13,064 nt of DNA from an uncultured Oscillospiraceae bacterium (GTDB lineage: Bacteria; Bacillota; Clostridia; Oscillospirales; Oscillospiraceae), in the NCBI GenBank assembly GCA_934659445.1, contig CAKUHV010000042.1, positions 1 through 13,064 on the forward strand, read 5' to 3'. Every line of letters starts with the position of its first letter. Position 1 is the stretch's first letter. Shown here one piece after another: positions 7,059 to 13,064 of the stretch. The position numbers and the translations under genes are program-made. The notes beneath the pieces are model-generated. The model was not told where the DNA came from and did not search any database. It saw only the letters and a program-made list of their open reading frames with translations.

Positions 7059-7126
7059 GGGCTCCGAGGGTCGAGGAAACGCAAAATACAATTGGGAGAT
7101 AAATAAAAATGGACAGGAGGATTATT

Positions 7127-7522
7127 ATGACAGACCGCGAACTGGTCCGGCTGGCCTTTTCCATGCACAAGTTTTCCTATGTGCCCTATTCTAAATTCCC
7201 TGTTGGGGCCGCCCTCCTGTGTGAGGACGGGGCGGTATATACCGGCTGCAACGTAGAGAACTCCGCCTATGGCAGCACCATCTGTGCCGAGCGTACCGCT
7301 CTGGTGAAGGCGGTAAGTGAGGGACGCCGCAGCGGCTTTGCCGCCATTGCCATCGCCGGCAAGGGCTCGGACTACTGCTGGCCCTGCGGCGCCTGCCGGC
7401 AGATGCTCTATGAGTTTGCCCCCAAACTGCGGGTGTTGGCCGCCCGGGGGGACGGGGAATATGTGGAAGTTCCGTTGAACGAGCTGCTGCCCCACGGCTT
7501 TGGCCCGGAGTCCCTGAACTGA
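7127..7522 (+). CDS. cdd: cytidine deaminase
   Basis: The predicted product is 131 residues, the size of the tetrameric zinc cytidine deaminases. I chose the ATG at 7127 because AGGAGG (7115-7120) lies six bases upstream; an ATG at 7109 would add six residues. It converts cytidine and deoxycytidine to uridine and deoxyuridine in the cytosol (pyrimidine salvage). Visible motifs are FPVGAALL, the substrate motif GCNVENSAYG, the catalytic CAE (Cys53 as zinc ligand, Glu55 as proton shuttle) and PCGACRQ (zinc ligands Cys87 and Cys90). The three-cysteine zinc site is that of the small tetrameric type. It is transcribed alone from its own promoter. Confidence 0.96.
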   Translation: MTDRELVRLAFSMHKFSYVPYSKFPVGAALLCEDGAVYTGCNVENSAYGSTICAERTALVKAVSEGRRSGFAAIAIAGKGSDYCWPCGACRQMLYEFAPKLRVLAARGDGEYVEVPLNELLPHGFGPESLN

Positions 7523-7523
7523 A

Positions 7524-7558
7524 AAAGCCCACCCGCAGAGCGGGTGGGCTTTGCTTTA
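7524..7558. terminator. bidirectional terminator between cdd and the Xre-type gene
   Basis: A perfect 13-bp stem (7524-7536 with 7540-7552, loop AGA) begins two bases after the cdd stop. TTTGCTTTATT follows on the plus strand, and a T5 run follows the stem on the minus strand. It ends just before the stop of the minus-strand Xre gene, so it serves both convergent genes. Confidence 0.9.
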
Positions 7559-7930
7559 TTCTGCGTCGGTTTCTTCCCCGGTGGAGGCCACATTCCGCAG
7601 CAGCTCCTCGGCGGAGACGCCGAACAGCTTGGCCAGGGCCAGCAGGTTGGAGGTGCTGGGGTCAGAGTCGCCGCGCTCCCATTTGGAGACGGCCTGGCGG
7701 CTGACCCCCACGGACTCGGCCACGAACTCTTGGGTCATCTGGCAGCGGAGGCGGTGCTCCTTCAGGGCTTCGCCCAGGGTGCGCTTGATTTGGTTTTTCT
7801 CCTGCCGCACGCCGTTGGTGCGGATATAGGTCAGCAGGGCCCGGATGGCCAGCACTATAACATATAGGAACAGGGCAGCAGGGATCAAGGTAAACAGAAT
7901 CGTGAGGATGATGGTAACGCTAAGGCGCAT
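7556..7930 (-). CDS. membrane-tethered Xre-family regulator
   Basis: The predicted product is 124 residues. I chose the start at 7930 because AGGAGG lies eight bases upstream and the protein then opens with its membrane helix; a longer start at 7993 lacks a ribosome site. Residues about 3-36 form one transmembrane helix (IILTILFTLIPAALFLYVIVLAI). Residues about 50-110 form a Cro/C1-type helix-turn-helix (LGEALKEHRLRCQMTQEFVAE, then VGVSRQAVSKWERGDSDPSTSNLLALAKLFGVSAEELL). The DNA-binding domain would face the cytoplasm. The VSRQAVSKWERG motif is typical of Firmicutes Xre regulators, and a membrane helix before the HTH is a known but less common layout. Target genes are unknown. It lies downstream of the MocR gene on the same strand but has a promoter-like site of its own. 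Confidence 0.86.
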   Translation of the reverse strand: MRLSVTIILTILFTLIPAALFLYVIVLAIRALLTYIRTNGVRQEKNQIKRTLGEALKEHRLRCQMTQEFVAESVGVSRQAVSKWERGDSDPSTSNLLALAKLFGVSAEELLRNVASTGEETDAE

Positions 7931-7960
7931 AAGACGGCCCTCCTTAAAACTGATGGCTGA

Positions 7961-7989
7961 AGTATACGAAAAACAGGCGGTTGCGTCCA
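7961..7989 (-). promoter_or_regulatory. promoter of the Xre-type gene
   Basis: On the minus strand, -35 TGGACG (7984-7989, four of six consensus positions) and -10 TATACT (7961-7966) are separated by 17 bases. Transcription would start about 25 bases before the start codon. The site lies in the 91-base gap after the MocR gene. Confidence 0.6.
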
Positions 7990-8021
7990 CCAAATATGGG
8001 GCAACTATTGGTTGCAGCGTC

Positions 8022-9410
8022 TTAAATCAAACTGTTCAGGGCCTCGGCAGCTTGTTTTGCCACCTCCGGCGTCAGCACGGCGCAGCTGACCAGCAGGCGC
8101 TTGTCCTCCCCCGGGGGAACGGGCCCCATGTAGAACTGGGAGAGAAATACCCCGGTGAGGCCGTGGTCGGCCAGAGCGTCCAGCACTGCCTTCTGGGGAC
8201 GATCCAGCTTTATCCGCAGCAGAAAATGCAGTCCGGCGTCCTTTTCCTCCGCCAGCAGAGCCTTGCCCACGGGGAACTGAGCGAGCAGGGAGAGAAAGTC
8301 GTCCCGTTGGCGGCGGCAGATCTTCCGGGTGCGGGCGATGTGCCGCTGAAAATGACCCTCTTGAATCAGGGAGGCCAGGATATACTGCTCCAGTCCGCCC
8401 ACGGGGCAGGAGAAGAAGCCCAGCTTCTCCCGAAAGGAGGCCATCAGCTCCGGGGGCAGCACCATATAGCTGATGCGCATGGAGGGGGCCAGACTGCGGC
8501 TGAAGGTATTCAGGTAGATCACCCGGTGTCCCCCGTCGATGGACAGCAGGGGAGGGATAGGGCGGCCCTCAAAGCGGAACTCGCAGTCGTAGTCGTCCTC
8601 GATGATGTACCGTCCGGGCCGGTCTTCCGCCCAGGCCAGCAGCTCCTGCCGCCGCTGGAGGGGAGTTACCTGCCCCGAGGGGTAGCTGTGGGAGGGGGTG
8701 ATATGCAGCACCTGGATGTCCTCGTGTTCCAAAGCGGACATCTGCACCCCTTTGCCGTCCAAGGGAATGGGGACGCACTGGGCATTGTTGGCGCGGTATA
8801 TTTTACGGATTTTTGGAAAGCCCGGATCCTCCACGCCGTAGCGCAGCTCCGGCCCGAAAAAACGGACCAAAAGGCCGTATAAATACTCTGAGCCGGCACC
8901 GATGACCAGGTTATCGGGGGAGATGGATAAACCGCGCTCTTCCCCCAGATACTGGGCGATAGTCTGCCGCAAAGCCAGAGTGCCCTGAAAGGGGACCGGC
9001 TCCAGCAGCTCCTGCCGCCGCTCTGACAGTACCCGCCGCCCCAGCTTGGCCCACACGGAGAAGGGAAACAGCCCTGGCACGGCGGAGCCGCGGCTGAGGT
9101 CGACAAGCGGAAGCGCGCTGCCGCCGGACGGCTCCGACCGAGGGGGCGGGGCGCTGCGGGGGAGCCGCCGCTCGACCCGTTCTACAAAATAGCCCCGTTT
9201 GGCCGAGGAGCAGAGGTAGCCCTCCGCCGTCAGCTGATAATAGGCATTTTCCACCGTGGTTTTGCTGATCTGCAAATGCTCGGCCAGGGCCCGTTTGGAG
9301 GGCAGCTTCTCTCCGGCCGCCAGGCGTCCGGACAGGATATCCTCCCGAATACACTGGTAGAGGGATTGGGAGAGGTTTTTTCCCGGCAGCGGGAGGGAAT
9401 AGGTGAGCAT
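8022..9410 (-). CDS. MocR/PdxR-type regulator (GntR HTH + aminotransferase-like domain)
   Basis: The predicted product is 462 residues, the usual MocR length, with AGGAGG six bases before the ATG. Residues about 10-78 are a GntR-type winged helix (LYQCIREDILSGRLAAGEKLPSKRALAEHLQISKTTVENAYYQL). A Pro/Ser-rich linker (about 80-100) leads to a fold-type I aminotransferase-like domain (about 104-462) that in this family senses pyridoxal phosphate (PLP). Cofactor-pocket motifs are present, such as ITPSHSYPSG and EDDYDCEF. However, the Schiff-base lysine position in the TFSKxLxPxxRxxY motif is arginine: it reads NTFSRSLAPSMRISYMV, with Arg305 encoded by CGC. It may therefore bind PLP non-covalently or another ligand. 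It is transcribed divergently from an ECF S-component gene, which it probably controls. PdxR-type regulation of vitamin B6 supply is a reasonable guess. Confidence 0.9.
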   Translation of the reverse strand: MLTYSLPLPGKNLSQSLYQCIREDILSGRLAAGEKLPSKRALAEHLQISKTTVENAYYQLTAEGYLCSSAKRGYFVERVERRLPRSAPPPRSEPSGGSALPLVDLSRGSAVPGLFPFSVWAKLGRRVLSERRQELLEPVPFQGTLALRQTIAQYLGEERGLSISPDNLVIGAGSEYLYGLLVRFFGPELRYGVEDPGFPKIRKIYRANNAQCVPIPLDGKGVQMSALEHEDIQVLHITPSHSYPSGQVTPLQRRQELLAWAEDRPGRYIIEDDYDCEFRFEGRPIPPLLSIDGGHRVIYLNTFSRSLAPSMRISYMVLPPELMASFREKLGFFSCPVGGLEQYILASLIQEGHFQRHIARTRKICRRQRDDFLSLLAQFPVGKALLAEEKDAGLHFLLRIKLDRPQKAVLDALADHGLTGVFLSQFYMGPVPPGEDKRLLVSCAVLTPEVAKQAAEALNSLI

Positions 9411-9436
9411 AACTGGCCTCCTAAAAAATTATTAAA

Positions 9437-9458
9437 CTGGCAATTGCAATCATGCCAG
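9437..9458. promoter_or_regulatory. candidate MocR operator
   Basis: The inverted repeat CTGGCA (9437-9442) / TGCCAG (9453-9458) has a ten-base spacer that contains the -35 box of the plus-strand promoter and the palindrome ATTGCAAT. It lies 27 bases upstream of the MocR start codon. The position suits control of both divergent genes. Its role is inferred from position and symmetry, and MocR proteins often bind direct repeats, so this could be another factor's site. Confidence 0.5.
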
Positions 9459-9472
9459 ATTACGACTATACT
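9444..9472 (+). promoter_or_regulatory. promoter of the ECF S-component gene
   Basis: -35 TTGCAA (9444-9449) and -10 TATACT (9467-9472) are separated by 17 bases. Transcription would start near 9479, leaving a leader of about 80 bases. No riboswitch is apparent in the leader. Confidence 0.75.
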
Positions 9473-9558
9473 ACCACAAGACAAGCGGTTTCCGCAAGTA
9501 CATGGCCCAATTTTTACAGGCTTCCCCGGGAGCGGAACGGACAAAAGGAGAGAGCAGT

Positions 9559-10164
9559 ATGGAGAAAACAGCAAAAGAGGAGCGGGTGCGCAAGCTGGCT
9601 CAGGCGGCCCTGTTTGCCGCCCTGGCCTATATCGGCTTTCAGTTCTTCCGCATCGACATCCCCGTGGCCGGGGACAAGACGGCCTTCCACCTGGGCAACA
9701 CCTTTGTGGTGCTGGGGGCCCTGTTTCTGGGCAACCCCTGGGGCGGTCTGGCCGGGGCGGTGGGCCTTACCATTGCCGACCTGACCTCCGGCTACGTCAC
9801 CAGCGCCCCCAAGACCTTCTTCCTGAAGCTGATGATCGGCCTAATCGCCGGACTGGTGGCCCATAAGGCCTTACATCTGGACCAGGTGACCGACGGGAAA
9901 AAGCGCCTTTGGATCACTTTGCTGGCCAGCGTATGCGCCCTGGGCTTCAACGTGGTGGCCGACCCCATCGTGGGCTACTTTTACAAGCAGTACATTCTGG
10001 GCCAGCCTCAGGACATCGCCAAGGCTCTGGCCAAGATCAGCGCGCTGACCACCTTTGTGAACGCCGTGGCCTCCACCGCGTGCGCGGTGGTGTTCTACAA
10101 CGCCATCTACCCGGCGCTGAAGCGCTCCCACCTGCTGGCGGACAGCGGGGAGAAAAGGAGCTGA
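9559..10164 (+). CDS. ECF transporter S component (predicted vitamin uptake)
   Basis: The predicted product is 201 residues, the usual size for S components. The ATG at 9559 has AAAGGAG eight bases upstream; an ATG at 9502 would add residues with no family resemblance. It is a polytopic membrane protein with about six hydrophobic segments and the family pattern FHLGNTFVVLGALFLG, GGLAGAVGLTIADLTSGY, APKTFFLKLMIGLIAG. S components bind a vitamin or its precursor and work with a shared EcfT/EcfA energising module that is not in this window. The substrate cannot be read from sequence. The divergent MocR/PdxR-type regulator points to pyridoxine or a relative, as in the PdxU-type S components of Firmicutes, but thiamine-precursor uptake is an alternative. 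It is a single-gene unit ended by its own terminator. Confidence 0.88.
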   Translation: MEKTAKEERVRKLAQAALFAALAYIGFQFFRIDIPVAGDKTAFHLGNTFVVLGALFLGNPWGGLAGAVGLTIADLTSGYVTSAPKTFFLKLMIGLIAGLVAHKALHLDQVTDGKKRLWITLLASVCALGFNVVADPIVGYFYKQYILGQPQDIAKALAKISALTTFVNAVASTACAVVFYNAIYPALKRSHLLADSGEKRS

Positions 10165-10173
10165 TCGGCATAC

Positions 10174-10206
10174 AAAAGCTCCACCGCACTGCGGTGGAGC
10201 TTTTTG
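10174..10206. terminator. bidirectional terminator between ECF and lipoprotein genes
   Basis: A perfect 14-bp stem (AAAAGCTCCACCGC, 10174-10187, with 10191-10204; loop ACT) begins ten bases after the S-component stop. TTTTTGTGTG follows the stem's G/C part on the plus strand, and T4 ends the stem on the minus strand. It separates convergent genes. Confidence 0.9.
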
Positions 10207-10220
10207 TGTGTGACAAGGGT

Positions 10221-10898
10221 TCAGCCTGCGGCCTCGCCGTCCTCGGGATAGGCGGAGAAGCCCTCCTGGGTGGTCACATTGTACAGCCCGTAGAAGGGCA
10301 GCTCGGTCACCTTGTTGTTGTCGGCATCCACCAGCTGGGTACCCACCCAATTCCGAAAGCCCTCGGGCAGGTCGGCCACGGGGGCGCCGGGCAGATAGAT
10401 CAGGAACTCCTCACCGCCCTCGATGCCGTAGGGGGTGGAGCAGACATACCGGATGCCGTCCCGGATCTCCTCAGTCTCCGGAACACCGTCATAGGACAGG
10501 GACTCCAGCTGCACCGACCAGGTGTAGTCGTCTACCTTGGTGGGCTGGGAGAACTGGCCGGTGAACTCGCAGATATACTCCGTGCCGTTGGGGTAGCCCT
10601 CGCCGGTGCCCCCCATGTCGGCGTCGTGGTAGACGCCTGAAAAGCTGCCGTCGGGGGCGATGGTCACCTGGGTGTCCCAGGCGCCCACGCCGCTGGCGAA
10701 CAAAAAGGGAGCGGGCAAAGAGGAAAACAGGGTCTCCGCGGTGAGTTCCCCCTCCTGACTTCCGGACTGAGAGCCGGAGGAGGAGACGGAAGAGGACGCG
10801 CCATTGGAGCCGCTGACGGAGCCGGCGGGATCGGGGGTCTTGGGGGAGCAGCCGGCCAGCAGCAGGCAGGCCGAGGCAAGCGCGATCAGTTTTTTCAT
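10221..10898 (-). CDS. lipoprotein of unknown function
   Basis: The predicted product is 225 residues, with AAAGGAG seven bases before the ATG. MKKLIALASACLLLAGC is a lipoprotein signal peptide; Cys17 of the LLAGC lipobox would be lipidated and anchor the protein to the outer face of the membrane. Residues about 18-50 are a Ser/Gly-rich linker (SSSVSSSGSQSGSQEG). The remaining ~175 residues appear to form a beta-rich globular domain with many aromatic and acidic residues (AWDTQVTIAPDGSFSGVYHDADMG, GEGYPNGTEYICEFTGQF, DDYTWSVQLESL). The domain contains two cysteines outside the lipobox (ICEF and VCSTP) that could pair. I do not recognise the family. It has its own promoter and lies opposite the ECF gene. 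Confidence 0.88.
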   Translation of the reverse strand: MKKLIALASACLLLAGCSPKTPDPAGSVSGSNGASSSVSSSGSQSGSQEGELTAETLFSSLPAPFLFASGVGAWDTQVTIAPDGSFSGVYHDADMGGTGEGYPNGTEYICEFTGQFSQPTKVDDYTWSVQLESLSYDGVPETEEIRDGIRYVCSTPYGIEGGEEFLIYLPGAPVADLPEGFRNWVGTQLVDADNNKVTELPFYGLYNVTTQEGFSAYPEDGEAAG

Positions 10899-10932
10899 AG
10901 AATAACTCCTTTAGAATCACATTTCTATGGGG

Positions 10933-10962
10933 CACAGGCGTCTGTGGCCCACTGTGTGGGCC
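10933..10962. promoter_or_regulatory. tandem inverted repeats at the lipoprotein start site
   Basis: GGCCCAC (10946-10952) and GTGGGCC (10956-10962) form a 7-bp inverted repeat with a three-base spacer, spanning the expected transcription start just downstream of the -10 box. Next to it CACAG (10933-10937) and CTGTG (10942-10946) form a second, weaker repeat. The position suits a repressor operator or a structured 5' end. This is inference. Confidence 0.4.
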
Positions 10963-10963
10963 T

Positions 10964-10992
10964 ATTATGGCGCAGGCGGGGCAGATATGCAA
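10964..10992 (-). promoter_or_regulatory. promoter of the lipoprotein gene
   Basis: On the minus strand, -35 TTGCAT (10987-10992) and -10 CATAAT (10964-10969) are separated by 17 bases. Transcription would start near 10957, leaving a leader of about 58 bases with AAAGGAG before the start codon. Confidence 0.72.
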
Positions 10993-11054
10993 GGGAGATT
11001 TCTTTAAGATTTGGTTGCAAAAAAGCGACAGGGGGTTACAAAGAAGAAACAGTC

Positions 11055-11084
11055 AAAAAAGCTCCCGCCCGGAAGGGCGGGAGC
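11055..11084 (-). terminator. intrinsic terminator of the arg genes
   Basis: On the minus strand GCTCCCGCCC (11075-11084) pairs with GGGCGGGAGC (11061-11070) across TTCC, followed by six T residues (complement of 11055-11060). It lies 11 bases past the argH stop codon. Confidence 0.94.
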
Positions 11085-11095
11085 GGGGAGAAGCA

Positions 11096-12478
11096 TTACT
11101 TTTTCAGACCGTCCAGAAAGCTTTCGATGATCTCGATCTGCTTCAGCACGCTCTCCTTGGCGGGGCCGCCGAAGACCTTCCGGCCGTTGACGCAGGCGGA
11201 CAGGGCCAGGGCGTCATACACATCCTCGCTGAACAGGGGGGAGATGGACTGGTACTCCGCCAGGGGCAGGGTGTCCAGGGTCTGGCCCGTCTGGATGCAG
11301 TGGTTCACCAGCTTGCCCACGATGGTGTAGGCCTGTCGGAAGGGCATTCCCTTCTTGGTCAGATAGTCGGCGCAGTCGGTGGCGTTGATAAAGCCGCCGT
11401 TGGCCGCCTTGAGCATATTCTGGGGCAGCACTTTCATGGTGTCCACCATGGCAGTGAACACGGGCAGGCACATATTCACGGTGTCGATGGCGTCGAACAG
11501 GGCCTCCTTATCCTCCTGCATGTCCTTGTTGTAGGCCAGGGGGAGGGACTTCATCATGGTCAGCAGGGTCACCAGGTCGCCGTACACCCGGCCGGTCTTG
11601 CCCCGCACCAGTTCGGCCACATCGGGGTTCTTCTTCTGGGGCATGATGGAGGAGCCGGTGGAGTAGGCGTCGTCCAGCTCCACAAACTTGAACTCCCAGC
11701 TGCACCACAGGATGATCTCCTCGGAGAAGCGGGACAGGTGCATCATCAGGATGGACAGAGCGGACAGCAGCTCGATGGCGTAATCCCGGTCGGAGACGGC
11801 GTCCAGGGAGTTGGCCATGGGCCGGTCGAAGCCAAGGGCGGAGGCGGTGGCAAAGCGGTCGATGGGATGGGTGGAGGCGGCCAGTGCCCCGGCCCCCAGG
11901 GGGCACTCATCCATGCGGTCCAGACAGTCCTGAAGACGGCCCATATCCCGCTTGAACATGGCGGCGTAGGCCATCAGGTGGTGGGCGAAGGTGATGGGCT
12001 GGGCCCGCTGAAGGTGGGTGTAGCCGGGCATCACCGTATCCAGATTGTCCTTGGCCTTGGCTACCAACACCTTCTCCAGAGCGGTCAGCTGCTCCAGCAG
12101 CTGGGGGATCTGCTCCTTGGTATACAGCTTGGTGTCCAGAGCCACCTGATCGTTCCGACTGCGGGCGGTGTGCAGGCGCTTGCCCGCGTCGCCGATGCGC
12201 TGGGTCAGGATGGTCTCGATATTCATGTGGATATCTTCGTTGTCGGCAGAGAACTCCACCTTCCCGGCCTCGATGTCCGCCAGAATACCGGACAGCCCGG
12301 CAATGATCTTTTCGGCGTCCTCCTGAGAGATGATGCCCTGCTGGCCCAGCATGGCCGCGTGGGCCATGGAGCCGGTGATGTCCTGTTTATACAGCCGCTG
12401 GTCAAAGGAGATGGAGGAGTTGAAGTCGTTGACCTGAGAGTCGGTCTCCTTCTGGAACCGTCCGCCCCAAAGTTTCAT
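11096..12478 (-). CDS. argH: argininosuccinate lyase
   Basis: The predicted product is 460 residues, the normal length. The start at 12478 is set by AAGGAG eight bases upstream and by the canonical N-terminus MKLWGGRFQ; a longer in-frame start at 12523 would run into the upstream hairpin. It splits argininosuccinate into arginine and fumarate, the last step of arginine synthesis, in the cytosol as a homotetramer. Visible family motifs are [11 protein letters not shown] (103-113), the histidine motif [11 protein letters not shown] (152-162), the CPLGAGALA segment and the fumarase/ASL signature [11 protein letters not shown] (276-286), whose flexible loop holds the catalytic Ser. Nothing is unusual. 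It follows argG by a 110-base gap that contains two strong hairpins, and the two genes are probably co-transcribed. Confidence 0.98.
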   Translation of the reverse strand: MKLWGGRFQKETDSQVNDFNSSISFDQRLYKQDITGSMAHAAMLGQQGIISQEDAEKIIAGLSGILADIEAGKVEFSADNEDIHMNIETILTQRIGDAGKRLHTARSRNDQVALDTKLYTKEQIPQLLEQLTALEKVLVAKAKDNLDTVMPGYTHLQRAQPITFAHHLMAYAAMFKRDMGRLQDCLDRMDECPLGAGALAASTHPIDRFATASALGFDRPMANSLDAVSDRDYAIELLSALSILMMHLSRFSEEIILWCSWEFKFVELDDAYSTGSSIMPQKKNPDVAELVRGKTGRVYGDLVTLLTMMKSLPLAYNKDMQEDKEALFDAIDTVNMCLPVFTAMVDTMKVLPQNMLKAANGGFINATDCADYLTKKGMPFRQAYTIVGKLVNHCIQTGQTLDTLPLAEYQSISPLFSEDVYDALALSACVNGRKVFGGPAKESVLKQIEIIESFLDGLKK

Positions 12479-12497
12479 AATTGTCGCTCCTTCTGCG

Positions 12498-12535
12498 CAG
12501 GAAAGGCGGGTGACCGCTGCCATCCGCCTTTCCTG
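12498..12535. other. 12-bp hairpin before the argH ribosome site
   Basis: CAGGAAAGGCGG (12498-12509) is the exact reverse complement of 12524-12535, with a 14-base loop. In the argG-argH message it would form a stable stem a few bases upstream of the argH ribosome site AAGGAG. No T-tract follows, so it is not an intrinsic terminator. It may protect or adjust translation of the argH part of the message. Confidence 0.6.
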
Positions 12536-12550
12536 TATAATTTGTGTGGT

Positions 12551-12583
12551 TCAAATTCTTTCGCCGCAGGCGAAAGAATTTGA
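12551..12583. repeat. perfect 15-bp palindrome between argG and argH (REP-like)
   Basis: TCAAATTCTTTCGCC (12551-12565) is the exact reverse complement of 12569-12583, with loop GCA. It begins inside the intergenic gap, six bases past the argG stop on the minus strand. No T-run follows on the minus strand. Its arms resemble in layout the palindrome at 7021-7058, with TTTC leading to a GCC core and a CTGCGG-type centre. Confidence 0.72.
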
Positions 12584-12588
12584 TTTGC

Positions 12589-13064
12589 TCAGAGCTTTCC
12601 CTGCTCCCGCAGCGCCAGAACGGTGTCGGGCAGGCCCCACAGGTTGATGAAGCCGGTGGCCTGATTCTGGTCGTAATCGCTCTCGCCGAAGGTGACCAGC
12701 TGCTCGGAGTACAGGGTCTCGGGGGAGGTGACGGAGGAGGTGATGATGTTGCCCTTGTACAGCTTCAGCTTCACCGTGCCGGTGACGTGCTCCTGGGTCT
12801 TGTCGGCGAAGGCGGACAGGGCCTCCCGCAGGGGGGTGTACCACTTGCCGTTGTACACCAGATCGGCGAAGTCTACGGCCAGCTTGCTCTTCATGTGGGC
12901 GGAGTCCTTGTCCAGAGTGATCATCTCCAGCACCTGATGGGCCTTGTACAGGATGGTGCCGCCGGGGGTCTCGTACACGCCCCGATCCTTCATGCCCACC
13001 AGCCGGTTCTCCACGATGTCCAGCAGGCCGATGCCGTTGGCGCCGCCCAGCTGGTTCAGCTTGG
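12589..13064 (-). CDS. argG: argininosuccinate synthase (C-terminal part)
   Basis: The frame is open from the window's right edge to the TGA complement at 12589-12591, so 157 C-terminal residues are visible and the N-terminal ATP-binding part is outside. The enzyme joins citrulline and aspartate using ATP. Family motifs seen are [30 protein letters not shown] [11 protein letters not shown], the segment [14 protein letters not shown] and, near the C-terminus, [29 protein letters not shown]. These match the C-terminal oligomerisation region of ArgG. Nothing in the visible part is unusual. It precedes argH on the same strand, and citrulline -> argininosuccinate -> arginine is thus encoded in order. 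Confidence 0.97.
   Translation of the reverse strand, partial: KLNQLGGANGIGLLDIVENRLVGMKDRGVYETPGGTILYKAHQVLEMITLDKDSAHMKSKLAVDFADLVYNGKWYTPLREALSAFADKTQEHVTGTVKLKLYKGNIITSSVTSPETLYSEQLVTFGESDYDQNQATGFINLWGLPDTVLALREQGKL

Noticed and set aside
10967..12583. A 538-codon open frame on the plus strand
   Set aside because: It is antisense to argH and its product has low-complexity Gly/Gln/His/Leu composition typical of a shadow frame.
12484..12588. A possible T-box leader before argH
   Set aside because: The short gap contains no specifier stem and no AGGGTGG-type T-box sequence, and it follows argG directly. Only simple hairpins are present.
1..13064. Mobile element, CRISPR array, defence system, tRNA or rRNA
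   Set aside because: No transposase, integrase or cas-like gene, no regularly spaced repeats and no cloverleaf-like segment were seen on either strand.

Overview
The window is high-GC DNA with strong AGGAGG-type ribosome binding sites and sigma-A-like promoters. It encodes an S-layer-homology (SLH) surface protein, a lipoprotein and an ECF-type vitamin uptake component. Together these suggest a Gram-positive gut-type Clostridia of the Oscillospiraceae/Flavonifractor kind. That placement is inferred from protein style and base composition, not from a marker gene.

Layout. (1) 1-2071, plus strand: the C-terminal part of a cell-wall-anchored InlB-repeat/SLH protein, then a small secreted subtilisin-family protease. 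(2) 2128-6548, minus strand: an apparent three-gene operon reading dihydroorotase (pyrC) -> histidine phosphatase fused to a GNAT-like domain -> YgiQ-type radical SAM protein. It starts from a clear promoter at 6629-6657. (3) 6732-7522, plus strand: a tiny glycine-rich membrane protein (YtxH-like) and cytidine deaminase (cdd). The cdd promoter is embedded in the preceding terminator, and a perfect 17-bp palindrome lies in its leader. (4) 7556-10164: a small membrane-tethered Xre-type regulator and a MocR/PdxR-type regulator, both on the minus strand, and an ECF transporter S component transcribed divergently from the MocR gene. (5) 10221-10898, minus strand: a lipoprotein of unknown function with its own promoter. 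(6) 11096-13064, minus strand: argH preceded by the 3' part of argG, the last two steps of arginine synthesis.

How the genes work together. pyrC and cdd both belong to pyrimidine metabolism (de novo synthesis and salvage) but lie in separate transcription units. The MocR/ECF pair looks like a vitamin B6 (or related) uptake module. argG-argH convert citrulline plus aspartate to arginine plus fumarate. Convergent gene pairs are separated by textbook bidirectional terminators.

The region is mostly ordinary chromosomal housekeeping. I see no transposase, integrase, CRISPR array, tRNA or rRNA, and no obvious undescribed multi-gene system. The points most worth checking are a MocR regulator whose PLP-binding lysine position is arginine, the phosphatase-GNAT fusion with a degenerate acetyl-CoA loop, two non-canonical residues in the dihydroorotase, a subtilase with no room for a propeptide, and the intergenic palindromes.
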